Notes under the pieces: generated by a model
Told to the model about the DNA's origin: nothing
The model's input: the letters and a program-made list of their open reading frames with translations, nothing else
Database searches by the model: none
Shown here: positions 30,922-36,836 of the stretch, piece after piece
How the letters are laid out: each line of letters starts with the position of its first letter
Numbering within the stretch: position 1 is the first letter of the stretch
Source: an uncultured Paracoccaceae bacterium
Lineage (GTDB): Bacteria > Pseudomonadota > Alphaproteobacteria > Rhodobacterales > Rhodobacteraceae
Length of the DNA stretch: 36,836 nt
Direction of reading: 5' to 3'
Assembly: GCA_947489705.1 (NCBI GenBank)
Contig: CANLEQ010000029.1
Location: 1-36,836 of the forward strand
Made by a program: the position numbers and the translations under genes

Positions 30922-30954
30922 TTGTGCCTTTTCGGACTATCCGTTAAGATACAT
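30922..30954 (+). promoter_or_regulatory. Second lux-box-like promoter, upstream of 60-residue gene
   Basis: TTGTGC (30922-30927), a 17-bp spacer and TAAGAT (30945-30950) form a weak sigma70-like promoter. The palindrome CGGACTATCCG (30933-30943) fills the spacer, and its core is the reverse complement of the core upstream of luxR. Confidence 0.5.
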
Positions 30955-31027
30955 CTGGCGGTTTGTCCTTCCACCTCGTGACAGGACCGAGCAACTGGCC
31001 CCAGCCCTTGCGTTGGAGGTTAGGTCC

Positions 31028-31210
31028 GTGGCGAAGAAGCAGCCCAAGCTTGAAGCTATTCCGGTCTGGAAGGTTCGCCTCTCTGCGGACAACACGATCG
31101 TTGGCTATGTGTATCAGTGGAACACCGGCGATGTTCAGATCCGTTGGCTCGGCGCCAGGCGCACGCTGAAGGAGGTCTACTACGAGGACCTCGAAAACGA
31201 GCCAGGCTGA
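31028..31210 (+). CDS. Small basic/aromatic hypothetical protein
   Basis: The 60-residue product uses GTG 31028 with GGAGG 8 nt upstream. An in-frame TTG at 31013 overlaps that site and is less likely. The sequence (MAKKQPKLEAIPVWKVRLSA, then VGYVYQWNTGDVQIRWLGAR, RTLKEVYYEDLENEPG) predicts a small beta-rich fold. It follows the second lux-box-like promoter, so it may be under quorum-sensing control. The function is unknown. Confidence 0.7.
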   Translation: MAKKQPKLEAIPVWKVRLSADNTIVGYVYQWNTGDVQIRWLGARRTLKEVYYEDLENEPG

Positions 31211-31244
31211 GCAGAGCTGACAGTGAGGTTACGCCAGATCCTGC

Positions 31245-31273
31245 TTGATAGCGATAATACATTATCATAATGA
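31245..31273 (+). promoter_or_regulatory. Promoter facing repC with shared palindrome in its spacer
   Basis: TTGATA (31245-31250), 17 bp and TAATGA (31268-31273) form the promoter. The spacer carries CGATAATACATTATCA (31252-31267), identical to the element on the virB promoter. The leader from here to repC is about 290 nt. Confidence 0.65.
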
Positions 31274-31377
31274 TGGTGTGCTTTTGCCTCGGCAGAAGGA
31301 CGCCGCTTGCAGCAGCCGCGTTTGTGTCCCGCGGTGGAGGAAGTTCAAACAGCGAGCCGGATCACCCCACCAAAAAG

Positions 31378-31461
31378 AAAAACCCCCCGCAAGGCGACGA
31401 CCTCGGCGAAGGGTTTAGAACCTAGGGATTGGCGTCCCGAACAGGCCCAACAAGCTTTTCT
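31378..31461 (-). ncRNA. Candidate antisense RNA in repC leader
   Basis: On the minus strand TTGTCG (31496-31491), 17 bp and TAGAAC (31473-31468) could start a transcript near 31461. It would end at a GC-rich fold followed by GGGTTTTTC (down to 31378), about 84 nt. Its complement lies in the repC mRNA leader. RepABC-type plasmids control repC by such a counter-transcript, but this one is inferred only from promoter- and terminator-like sequence. Confidence 0.4.
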
Positions 31462-31562
31462 GGCTTGGTTCTAGGCACTTCCAAAACCCGCGACAAGAAA
31501 AAACGCATCTGTGCGAACAGGCGAGTTGCGAAGTCGCGCCATGCGCTATCGCGTAAGGAAAG

Positions 31563-32630
31563 ATGATGAGCAGAGACCACGCTGGCGAAAAACGCACGCT
31601 CCACAAGGCTTTGAGGGACGCGAAGCGCACGTTGAAATTATCCACCGGTGCCTACGTCACAGCGCAGGAACTGATAGCCCGCATTCCGGCTGCGGCACCA
31701 TCGGCTGTATCGCCGGCCAACGTCACCGAATTGGCACGGCACACGGGCGTCAGCCCGAAAACAATCAACAACCACACCCGCGAACTCATCAGACTGGGCC
31801 TCGTCCGAAACGCCTGCCTTGGAGGCGGGCGCCGGCACTGCCAGTATGATCACCGGGGACGGTTGATTGCGGTCTACGGCATCGACCTTTCCCCCCTTCT
31901 CGAGCGAGCCGAGGAACTCGCAGCACGCTCTGAGCAAAAACAGGAAGCCGCGACGGAGCACCGATGCCTTCGGGCGACAGTTTCGGCGACACGCCGAGCA
32001 ATCCGGCAACTTCTCGGCACAGCGAGCGGCCGCGAGGAACTTCGCGCCTGGACGAGTCTGCCCAGACGCATCGCCCATCTTTGTCTCGATGAGCTGCAAA
32101 ACCTCGCACGCCAGACGCAAGACCTTCTCTTCGCCCTGATGTCCGGTCGGAAAGAAATTCCCCACCGGCCGGACGAAGACGGCCAGCCATACATTACACT
32201 CCATAAACACTCATATTTCTGTAATCGGACGATGCCTACTCAGAAAAATGGAAGGCAGGACGCGCTTCGACCAACCTGTGGTTTGGAACACATCAGTCTC
32301 AGGCAGGCGGTCCTGGCCGCGCCCGCGGACTGGCGAGATGACATGGCACTGCACGGGCATGAAACCTGGCACGGTTTTCTGGGGACCGCGTACCAGAGAG
32401 CCATCGCCCTGGGCATCAACCCGTCGGTCTGGTCACAAGCCCAGGCAGCGATCGGAATGCAAGGCGCGGGTATTCTGGTGATGCTGGCCGATGCAAATTC
32501 GGTCGAACGTGGCGGAATCATCCGATCGGTCGGTGGCTGGATGCGCCGCATGACGGAACGTGCCGAAGAGGGTACGGCTCATCTGCATCGAAGCGTCTAC
32601 GCGCTGCTGAACCGGGAAGGAGCAGAATAA
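31563..32630 (+). CDS. repC: RepC-like plasmid replication initiator
   Basis: The 355-residue protein starts at ATG 31563 (ATG 31566 is adjacent; AAGGAAAG precedes). The N-terminal winged-helix part reads VTELARHTGVSPKTINNHTR, then ELIRLGLVRNA and YGIDLSPLLERAEELAARSE, as in RepC. The C-terminal part has LRQAVLAAPADWRDD, INPSVWSQAQAAIGM and GGWMRRMTERAEEGTAHLHR, matching the RepC C-terminal domain. RepC binds the origin inside its own gene and starts plasmid replication. No repA or repB lies next to it; VirC1 is the only ParA homologue in view. RepC is usually about 400 residues, so this is slightly short. Confidence 0.88.
   Translation: MMSRDHAGEKRTLHKALRDAKRTLKLSTGAYVTAQELIARIPAAAPSAVSPANVTELARHTGVSPKTINNHTRELIRLGLVRNACLGGGRRHCQYDHRGRLIAVYGIDLSPLLERAEELAARSEQKQEAATEHRCLRATVSATRRAIRQLLGTASGREELRAWTSLPRRIAHLCLDELQNLARQTQDLLFALMSGRKEIPHRPDEDGQPYITLHKHSYFCNRTMPTQKNGRQDALRPTCGLEHISLRQAVLAAPADWRDDMALHGHETWHGFLGTAYQRAIALGINPSVWSQAQAAIGMQGAGILVMLADANSVERGGIIRSVGGWMRRMTERAEEGTAHLHRSVYALLNREGAE
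32188..32227. other. AT-rich segment within repC, putative oriV
   Basis: About 40 bp (CATACATTACACTCC through ATATTTCTGTAATC) are far richer in A and T than the rest of the gene. In RepC replicons the origin lies in an AT-rich stretch in the middle of repC, so this is the likely opening site. It has not been tested. Confidence 0.5.
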
Positions 32631-32668
32631 GGAACGCTCGGGGGCCAGCTAACGACCAGCAGGTCGGT

Positions 32669-33463
32669 TCAACCGTGCCCGCGCATTTCCCTGCAGACTT
32701 CGCGGGACAGATCGCCCATGGAAGTCGCCTCCTGGTCTGGAATAACCAGCTCGTATTGGTGCGCGATGCGTCGAAAGCGCAACACGTACTGGCAGTGGAA
32801 GTCCGGGTTTGGCGGCAGCCAATCGAGCGGCCCGCGGGCCCCTTTGCGGCGATTGGTCGAGGCGTCTGTGGCGATCAGGTTCGCGGGGTCGTTGGCGAAG
32901 CGGACGCGCCTCTCCGTGTCCCATTCCGCGGCACCGCGGCGCCATGCGTAATAGAGCGGAACCACGTGATCGACATCCATCTCTCCGGCATTTGTGAAGA
33001 CCTGCCCGGTATAAGGATCGTTCCAGCGGCCGCGGAGGATCTCGCAGCCATTTGGCGTCGTCTCGAAAAGTCCGGTCGAGAGATCGGCCAGAAGCTCGTG
33101 ACGGGTGTCACGGCAATCTCCCGTAATATCCGTCCAGCCCCCAAGCGCGTCACGGTCGTAGGGTTGGGTGAACTCCCCCGTGATCGGCGTGGAGAGCGGG
33201 ATCGTGGCATCGCCCGCGCCCTGCCCTGCCGATTGGCAGTCTCCCTGCCCCTGCTTGGGATGACGACCACCGCTCCGCAGGCAAGCATCGACTGTCTCGA
33301 AACCCGTGAAGTGAATGGTTCGCTCGTAGTAGGCTCCGCCCGGGCAGTGGCAAATGGCGGACCTCGACATCTTGACCAGGTCCGCCCAGGCGGAGCTGCC
33401 GGTCGTAAGGACCACGAGGAATGCGACGCACCACGCAGCTTTCTGAAACCGGATTGCTCTCAT
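32669..33463 (-). CDS. Exported HNH-type nuclease (DUF1524-like)
   Basis: The 264-residue precursor starts at ATG 33463 (MRAIRFQKAAWCVAFLVVLT, with a hydrophobic core and cleavage near AWA). The mature part has cysteines (CHCPGG, DACLRSG) and an HNH/DUF1524 module: MDVDHVVPLYYAWRRGAAEW, FANDPANLIATDASTNRRKG and GPLDWLPPN, where DH in DVDHVVPL and the N near NLI are the catalytic pattern. Such nucleases hydrolyse DNA or RNA in the periplasm or outside the cell. Its stop lies 38 bp after the convergent repC stop. It could destroy incoming DNA, scavenge nucleotides or act in competition; the sequence does not decide. Confidence 0.82.
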   Translation of the reverse strand: MRAIRFQKAAWCVAFLVVLTTGSSAWADLVKMSRSAICHCPGGAYYERTIHFTGFETVDACLRSGGRHPKQGQGDCQSAGQGAGDATIPLSTPITGEFTQPYDRDALGGWTDITGDCRDTRHELLADLSTGLFETTPNGCEILRGRWNDPYTGQVFTNAGEMDVDHVVPLYYAWRRGAAEWDTERRVRFANDPANLIATDASTNRRKGARGPLDWLPPNPDFHCQYVLRFRRIAHQYELVIPDQEATSMGDLSREVCREMRGHG

Positions 33464-33639
33464 CGAAGGCCGTCGTTGACCCGCACCTGACCATTGCTGG
33501 TGGACATTCCACGGGGCCAGCCTACCCGCCCCGGTATCGCTGTACCAAGGCGCGAGTACGACTGAAATGAATCGTGGTGGCTTCTCAGGGGAAAACATGC
33601 ATCCGTCGCCGGGCCTCCGGGCGCATATTGGAGCCCGTT

Positions 33640-34083
33640 GTTTCCAGTTCGCAGAAAACTCGCCCCAGAACACCGACACTTGCCAGGCTGACGCCCCGAG
33701 TGAGCAACACTGCGACACGGTGAACGAGACGCCAATGCACTCATTCCGATCCGCCGCACCGGGAGGGCCTGGAAGCAAGATTGCCCGGCTGCGGTCGCGA
33801 GAAATGAAACCCTGCGGTCAACCCGGCATCTTGGACGGACGCTCTGGAAGACGTGGGCGGATATCATGTCCAAAGCGGGGTTGCGGTCAGGATAAGCTGC
33901 CTGAAGCTCTTCGGCGAGAGGATCATGTCACAGGACCCGACGGCCAGACCCCCCGAAATTCAAGTCCGCATCGCAATCATGAACCGCTCCTCGGCCATTG
34001 ACAGAGCCGAAATCGAAGCTGTGGCCTGAAAGCAGCCGGGAGAGGGCCAACTCACGCCGAAGCGGTCTTAGCAAAACATCGCC
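33640..34083 (+). pseudogene. Degraded IS5-family transposase, 3' half with element end
   Basis: Translation in shifting plus-strand frames matches the second half of an IS5-type DDE transposase. One frame gives ANALIPIRRTGRAWKQDCPA, then ARNETLRSTRHLGRTLWKTW; after a shift near 33856 the frame GYHVQSGVAVRISCLKLFGE continues to RAEIEAVA and TGA at 34029. The intact enzyme at 35604 reads ATPIIPIRKNGRAWKEDCPA and GYHARSRVEAKMQGIKAFGE at the same places. The element end, GGCGATGTTTTGC read on the minus strand, lies at 34083, 54 bp after the stop. The 5' half is missing or decayed. Confidence 0.8.
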
Positions 34084-34123
34084 ACATCAGGCTCCTAAGT
34101 CGAGGCTCCACCTTTTGCGCAGA

Positions 34124-34600
34124 TCACTCAACGATAATCCTGCCGAACGCCTCCGTGGGCGGCACGCCCTGATCTCGCACATGGATGGGATAGACGCCGG
34201 TGCGCATCGGATGAAAGCTGAAACGCGCCGAACCTTGGTCGTCGCATTCAATGGCGCGGAAGGTCAGACCCTGCATATAGAACTCGATGTCCGCTTCGCC
34301 GATCGACAAAACCCGTATATGAGAATTCTCAAGAAGTTCTGTCGCCTCGAAATGGAACCCCGTTTCCGACGTCAGCGCTTCCGGGCAGACGACATTGAAA
34401 CGATAATATCCGCCATGCGAAAGCGTGAACTCTTCGGGCTCGAGGACCGGCGCGCCGTCGTCACCGCGGGTGATTTCCATGAAAACGTCTTCAGGTGCGC
34501 CCGATCCAACCCGACCCGGTTCCTGCTCTTGAGCCAGCGCTGGCGATATGCCGAGCGCGCAAGCGCCAGCGACAAAAGTAATCCGGAGTAAGTTGAGCAT
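34124..34600 (-). CDS. Exported beta-rich protein, possibly cupredoxin-like
   Basis: The 158-residue precursor starts at ATG 34600 with a strong GAGGGGG site. Its signal peptide is MLNLLRITFVAGACALGISP, cleaved near ALA. The mature protein predicts a beta-sandwich: GYYRFNVVCPEAL, HIRVLSIGEADIEFYMQGLT and the end FHPMRTGVYPIHVRDQG, which resembles the loop of copper-binding cupredoxins before the last strand. The full set of Cu ligands (Cys-His-Met) is not evident, so copper binding is doubtful. It is divergent from the pentapeptide-repeat gene. Confidence 0.6.
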   Translation of the reverse strand: MLNLLRITFVAGACALGISPALAQEQEPGRVGSGAPEDVFMEITRGDDGAPVLEPEEFTLSHGGYYRFNVVCPEALTSETGFHFEATELLENSHIRVLSIGEADIEFYMQGLTFRAIECDDQGSARFSFHPMRTGVYPIHVRDQGVPPTEAFGRIIVE

Positions 34601-34661
34601 GTAGTCCCCCTCGGTGTCGGAGGGCATTGTCGCAAGTGAGGGGTCCGTTGGCAATCGGCGC

Positions 34662-34690
34662 TTGGCCGCGTGGCGCGGATAGGCTTAAAT
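34662..34690 (+). promoter_or_regulatory. Possible promoter of pentapeptide-repeat gene
   Basis: TTGGCC (34662-34667), a 17-bp spacer and TTAAAT (34685-34690) lie 31 bp upstream of the start codon. Confidence 0.4.
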
Positions 34691-34721
34691 CGGAGCGGAA
34701 AACCGCATCGGGAGACCAGGG

Positions 34722-35315
34722 ATGCCACGCCGCCGGATCCTCCTTTTTCTGACATGCCTCACGCTACCTGCAGCGGCGGAGACCGCACGGGAATCGCTCC
34801 TGGCGGAAAACCAGTGCCGCGACTGCGATCTGAGCGGCGCCGATCTGGCGGGCGCCGATCTTCGTGACGCTTACCTTACTTACGCGGTATTCGACGACGC
34901 CGACCTCCGCGATGCCGATTTGCGCGACGCATTCCTGCCATTCAGTAGTTTCGCCCGCGCAGACATGACAGGCATCATCCTCGACGGCGCCAACGTTCGG
35001 GACTCGGATCTGACCGACGCGACACTTCGGGGGGCATCCTTGAAGGGTGCGGCGTTTCCGCAAGGGACATTGAGCAAAGCTGATCTCACCGATTCAGATC
35101 TGTCCGGCGCATATCTTCAGAATGCGAATTTCAGCGAGGCGACCCTTGTCGATGTCGACCTGACGGACGCGGATCTCACGGGGGCAGCGCTCGGCGGCGC
35201 AGACCTTTCGGGGGCCGATCTCACCGGCGCGACCATCAGGGCTACCGGTCTTTCCGAAGCAACGTTCTGCCGTACCGTTATGCCGGACGGCGAAACTCGC
35301 AATGACAGCTGCTGA
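34722..35315 (+). CDS. Exported pentapeptide-repeat protein
   Basis: The 197-residue precursor has a signal peptide (MPRRRILLFLTCLTLPAAAE). From about residue 35 it carries a run of about 28 A(D/N)LXX-type repeats, for example LSGADLAGADLRDA, DDADLRDADLRDAF and GGADLSGADLTGAT, which form a right-handed quadrilateral beta-helix. Two CXXC-like cysteines precede the repeats (CRDC) and two Cys lie at the end. Cytoplasmic relatives such as Qnr mimic DNA and protect gyrase, but the signal peptide argues for a periplasmic or surface role here. The ribosome-binding site is GGGAGACCAGGG. Confidence 0.9.
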   Translation: MPRRRILLFLTCLTLPAAAETARESLLAENQCRDCDLSGADLAGADLRDAYLTYAVFDDADLRDADLRDAFLPFSSFARADMTGIILDGANVRDSDLTDATLRGASLKGAAFPQGTLSKADLTDSDLSGAYLQNANFSEATLVDVDLTDADLTGAALGGADLSGADLTGATIRATGLSEATFCRTVMPDGETRNDSC

Positions 35316-35359
35316 ATGCTCCCGAAGCCTTTGAGGCGTTTAAGGGTGCTTGCGCCGAT

Positions 35360-35549
35360 TGACGTGACCCCTTGTTTCTCCTCCAGGCGCTGCTGGAATC
35401 CAGACCGTAGCAAAGGAACTGGATATGAAGCGAAGCAGGTTCAGCGAAGAGCAGATCATCGGCATCTTGCGGGAGAATGACGCGGGGGCGACCGTCGCGG
35501 ATCTGTGCCGCAGACACGGGATGTCTCCGACGACGTTCTACGCTTGGAA
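35360..35549 (+). mobile_element. IS3-family fragment: left end and start of orfA
   Basis: TGACGTGACCCCTTGTTTCT at 35360 resembles the terminal repeat of IS3-family elements. From ATG 35425 the frame reads MKRSRFSEEQIIGILRENDA, then TVADLCRRHGMSPTTFYAWK, the usual HTH opening of IS3 orfA. It is cut at about 35549 by the IS5-family element, and no continuation of orfA is seen on the far side (36603 onward), so more than a simple insertion took place. Confidence 0.85.
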
Positions 35550-36602
35550 GGCATTGTTGCGTAACTCACGCCTGAGGCGTGAAGCCCCCTTACCCCGCTG
35601 ACGTTATGCCACGCGGACGATCTCGGCAGTGCCGAGTGCGTTAAAGCGGTTCATGAGGGCGATGCGGATGTGGATTTCGGCAGTCTGGCGGTCGGGATCT
35701 CTGGCGGCGATGCGCTCGCCGAATGCCTTGATGCCTTGCATCTTGGCCTCGACACGGCTTCGGGCGTGGTATCCGGTCCAGTGTTTCCAGAATGCCCTGC
35801 CGTAGTGCTTCGTGGCGCGTAGCGTCTCGTTCCGAGCCTTCGCCGCCGGGCAGTCTTCCTTCCAGGCGCGTCCGTTCTTTCGGATTGGGATGATTGGTGT
35901 GGCTTGCCGGTCGACGATGGCGGCATGGCAGCGGCGCGTGTCGTAGGCACCATCAGCAATCACTGTGCCGATCCGCTCGTCCTCGGGGATCTGGCCGAGC
36001 AGCTCGGGTAGGATTGGACTGTCACCGTCGCTGCTGGGGGTGAACTCGACGGCACGGATGTCCGAGGTCGCCGTATCCATAGCAAGATGCACTTTGCGCC
36101 ATTGACGGCGGCCCTGCACGCCGTGTTTGCGGGCTTGCCACTCTCCATCGCCGAGGAACTTGATGCCGGTGCTGTCCACCAGGAGGTTCAGAGGGCCGTC
36201 GATACGGCGGTAAGGGATCTGAACGGCCAATGTTTTCTGTCTCCGGCACAGGGTGCTGAAGTCAGGAACGGACCAGTCCAGCCCCGCCAGCCGCAGTAGG
36301 CTCGCCACCATGCCCGCGGTCTGTCGCAAAGGTAGCTTGAACAGAACTTTGACCGAGAGGCAGAACTGGATGGCGGCATCCGAGAAGACGGGAGGGCGCC
36401 CAGGTCGACCTGCGTGCGGCGCCAGCCAGGTCATGTCTTGGTCGACCCATATCAACATCGAGCCGCGCCTACGCAGCGCCGCATTGTAGCTGGACCAGTT
36501 CGTCGTGCGGTAGCGGGCGGGTGGAGGCTTGCTCATGCGACCCGTCTAACCGGATGGATTCGCGGTGTGAATCGTCCGAAGTCAGAGTTCTGCAACAATG
36601 CC
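35550..36602 (-). mobile_element. Complete IS5-family insertion sequence
   Basis: The ends are imperfect inverted repeats: GGCATTGTTGCGTAACTC at the left (35550-35567) and, read inward from 36602, GGCATTGTTGCAGAACTC, which agree at 16 of 18 positions. The element is about 1,053 bp and has one transposase gene on the minus strand. I could not find a target duplication. Confidence 0.88.
35604..36536 (-). CDS. IS5-family transposase
   Basis: The 310-residue protein starts MSKPPPARYRTTNWSSYNAA. It has a DUF4096-like/IS5 N-terminus, then the DDE acids: LLVDSTGIKF (first Asp), IGTVIADGAYDTRR (second Asp) and ARSRVEAKMQ (Glu). It ends with GERIAARDPDRQTAEIHIRI. The length and all three acids suggest an active enzyme that cuts and joins DNA at the element ends. 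The degraded copy at 33640-34029 comes from the same family, but is not a copy of this element because its ends differ. Confidence 0.94.
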   Translation of the reverse strand: MSKPPPARYRTTNWSSYNAALRRRGSMLIWVDQDMTWLAPHAGRPGRPPVFSDAAIQFCLSVKVLFKLPLRQTAGMVASLLRLAGLDWSVPDFSTLCRRQKTLAVQIPYRRIDGPLNLLVDSTGIKFLGDGEWQARKHGVQGRRQWRKVHLAMDTATSDIRAVEFTPSSDGDSPILPELLGQIPEDERIGTVIADGAYDTRRCHAAIVDRQATPIIPIRKNGRAWKEDCPAAKARNETLRATKHYGRAFWKHWTGYHARSRVEAKMQGIKAFGERIAARDPDRQTAEIHIRIALMNRFNALGTAEIVRVA

Positions 36603-36759
36603 GAGTAGCATCCAAAAGCGCAAATTTACCAATATCTAGCACCCGACATCGGGAAAGATGGTGGTGTCTCACCTCATTTGAATATACCCAGAAGGGAGCA
36701 TTCTTAGGAAAATAGAATTGATACAACGCCATCAAATAGAAAACTTTATCCTGAACATT

Positions 36760-36836
36760 GGCGATGTTGCACAAAGCGGCTTGAAGAGTGAGTTGGCCCT
36801 TTCCCACTTGAGTTCAGACGACGGCGTCGATCTCGG
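36760..36836 (-). mobile_element. End of a further IS (same type as the degraded one), cut by window edge
   Basis: From 36760 the plus strand reads GGCGATGTTGC and later GTGAGTTGGCCCT, close to the end of the degraded element at 34083 read inward (GGCGATGTTTTGC, then GTGAGTTGGCCCT). A minus-strand frame with the end EIDAVV and stop at 36814-36816 matches the RAEIEAVA end of that transposase, and the stop-to-end distance is 54 bp in both. The rest lies outside the window. The 157 bp between 36603 and 36759 are AT-rich and hold nothing I recognise. Confidence 0.6.

Noticed and set aside
33567-34001. 144-residue plus-strand frame
   Set aside because: It is a chance frame through a degraded transposase; family residues appear in alternating frames.
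1-36836. A second T-DNA border that would delimit a transferred segment
   Set aside because: I found only one copy of the GGCAGGATATAT core in the window, which fits an oriT rather than a T-DNA.

Overview
The window looks like part of a conjugative plasmid, or a plasmid-derived integrative element, from a GC-rich alphaproteobacterium, most likely of the Rhodobacterales (Roseobacter/Paracoccus-like). The taxonomic call is an inference. It rests on the high GC, a RepC-type replication initiator, a VirB/VirD4 type IV secretion system with VirC and VirD homologues, LuxI/LuxR quorum sensing, DUF736 and DUF2493 plasmid genes, and IS110, IS5 and IS3 family elements. There are no rRNA, tRNA or CRISPR loci.

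Layout. 1-495: truncated IS110 transposase at the left edge. 737-10226: accessory backbone of mostly unknown genes, with a tandem-DUF736 protein, five overlapping small genes, a frameshifted gene, a DUF2493 protein, several strong hairpin terminators, two copies of a leader motif and two copies of a 52-bp non-coding repeat. 10721-11335: an isolated methyltransferase. 11509-15639: DNA-processing genes, with virC2 and virC1 on the minus strand and virD1 and virD2 on the plus strand. The divergent intergenic region carries a 24-unit 9-bp repeat array and an origin-of-transfer candidate whose core is identical to an Agrobacterium T-DNA border core. 15641-28219: minus-strand transfer operon, read in the order unknown gene, virB1, virB2, virB3, virB4, lipoprotein (virB7-like), virB5, unknown exported gene, virB6, virB8, virB9, virB10, virB11, virD4. 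28431-28992: RelB/ParE-type toxin-antitoxin pair. 29269-31210: luxI, a small ORF, divergent luxR and a 60-residue gene. 31245-32630: stand-alone repC with a candidate antisense RNA and an AT-rich putative origin inside the gene. 32669-35315: exported HNH nuclease, degraded IS5-type transposase, exported beta-rich protein and exported pentapeptide-repeat protein. 35360-36836: IS3 fragment cut by an intact IS5-family element, then the edge of another IS.

How it fits together. VirD1 and VirD2 would nick at the border-like site, VirC1 and VirC2 would promote relaxosome assembly and delivery to VirD4, and VirB1-VirB11 would form the channel. An 18-bp sequence containing a GATAAT/ATTATC palindrome occurs twice, in opposite orientation. 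Each copy fills the 17-bp spacer of a sigma70-like promoter: one faces the virB operon and the other faces repC. This suggests one regulator couples transfer and copy number. A second palindrome, CGGA-N3-TCCG, lies upstream of luxR and upstream of the 60-residue gene, suggesting a small quorum-sensing regulon. The regulator of each site is unknown.
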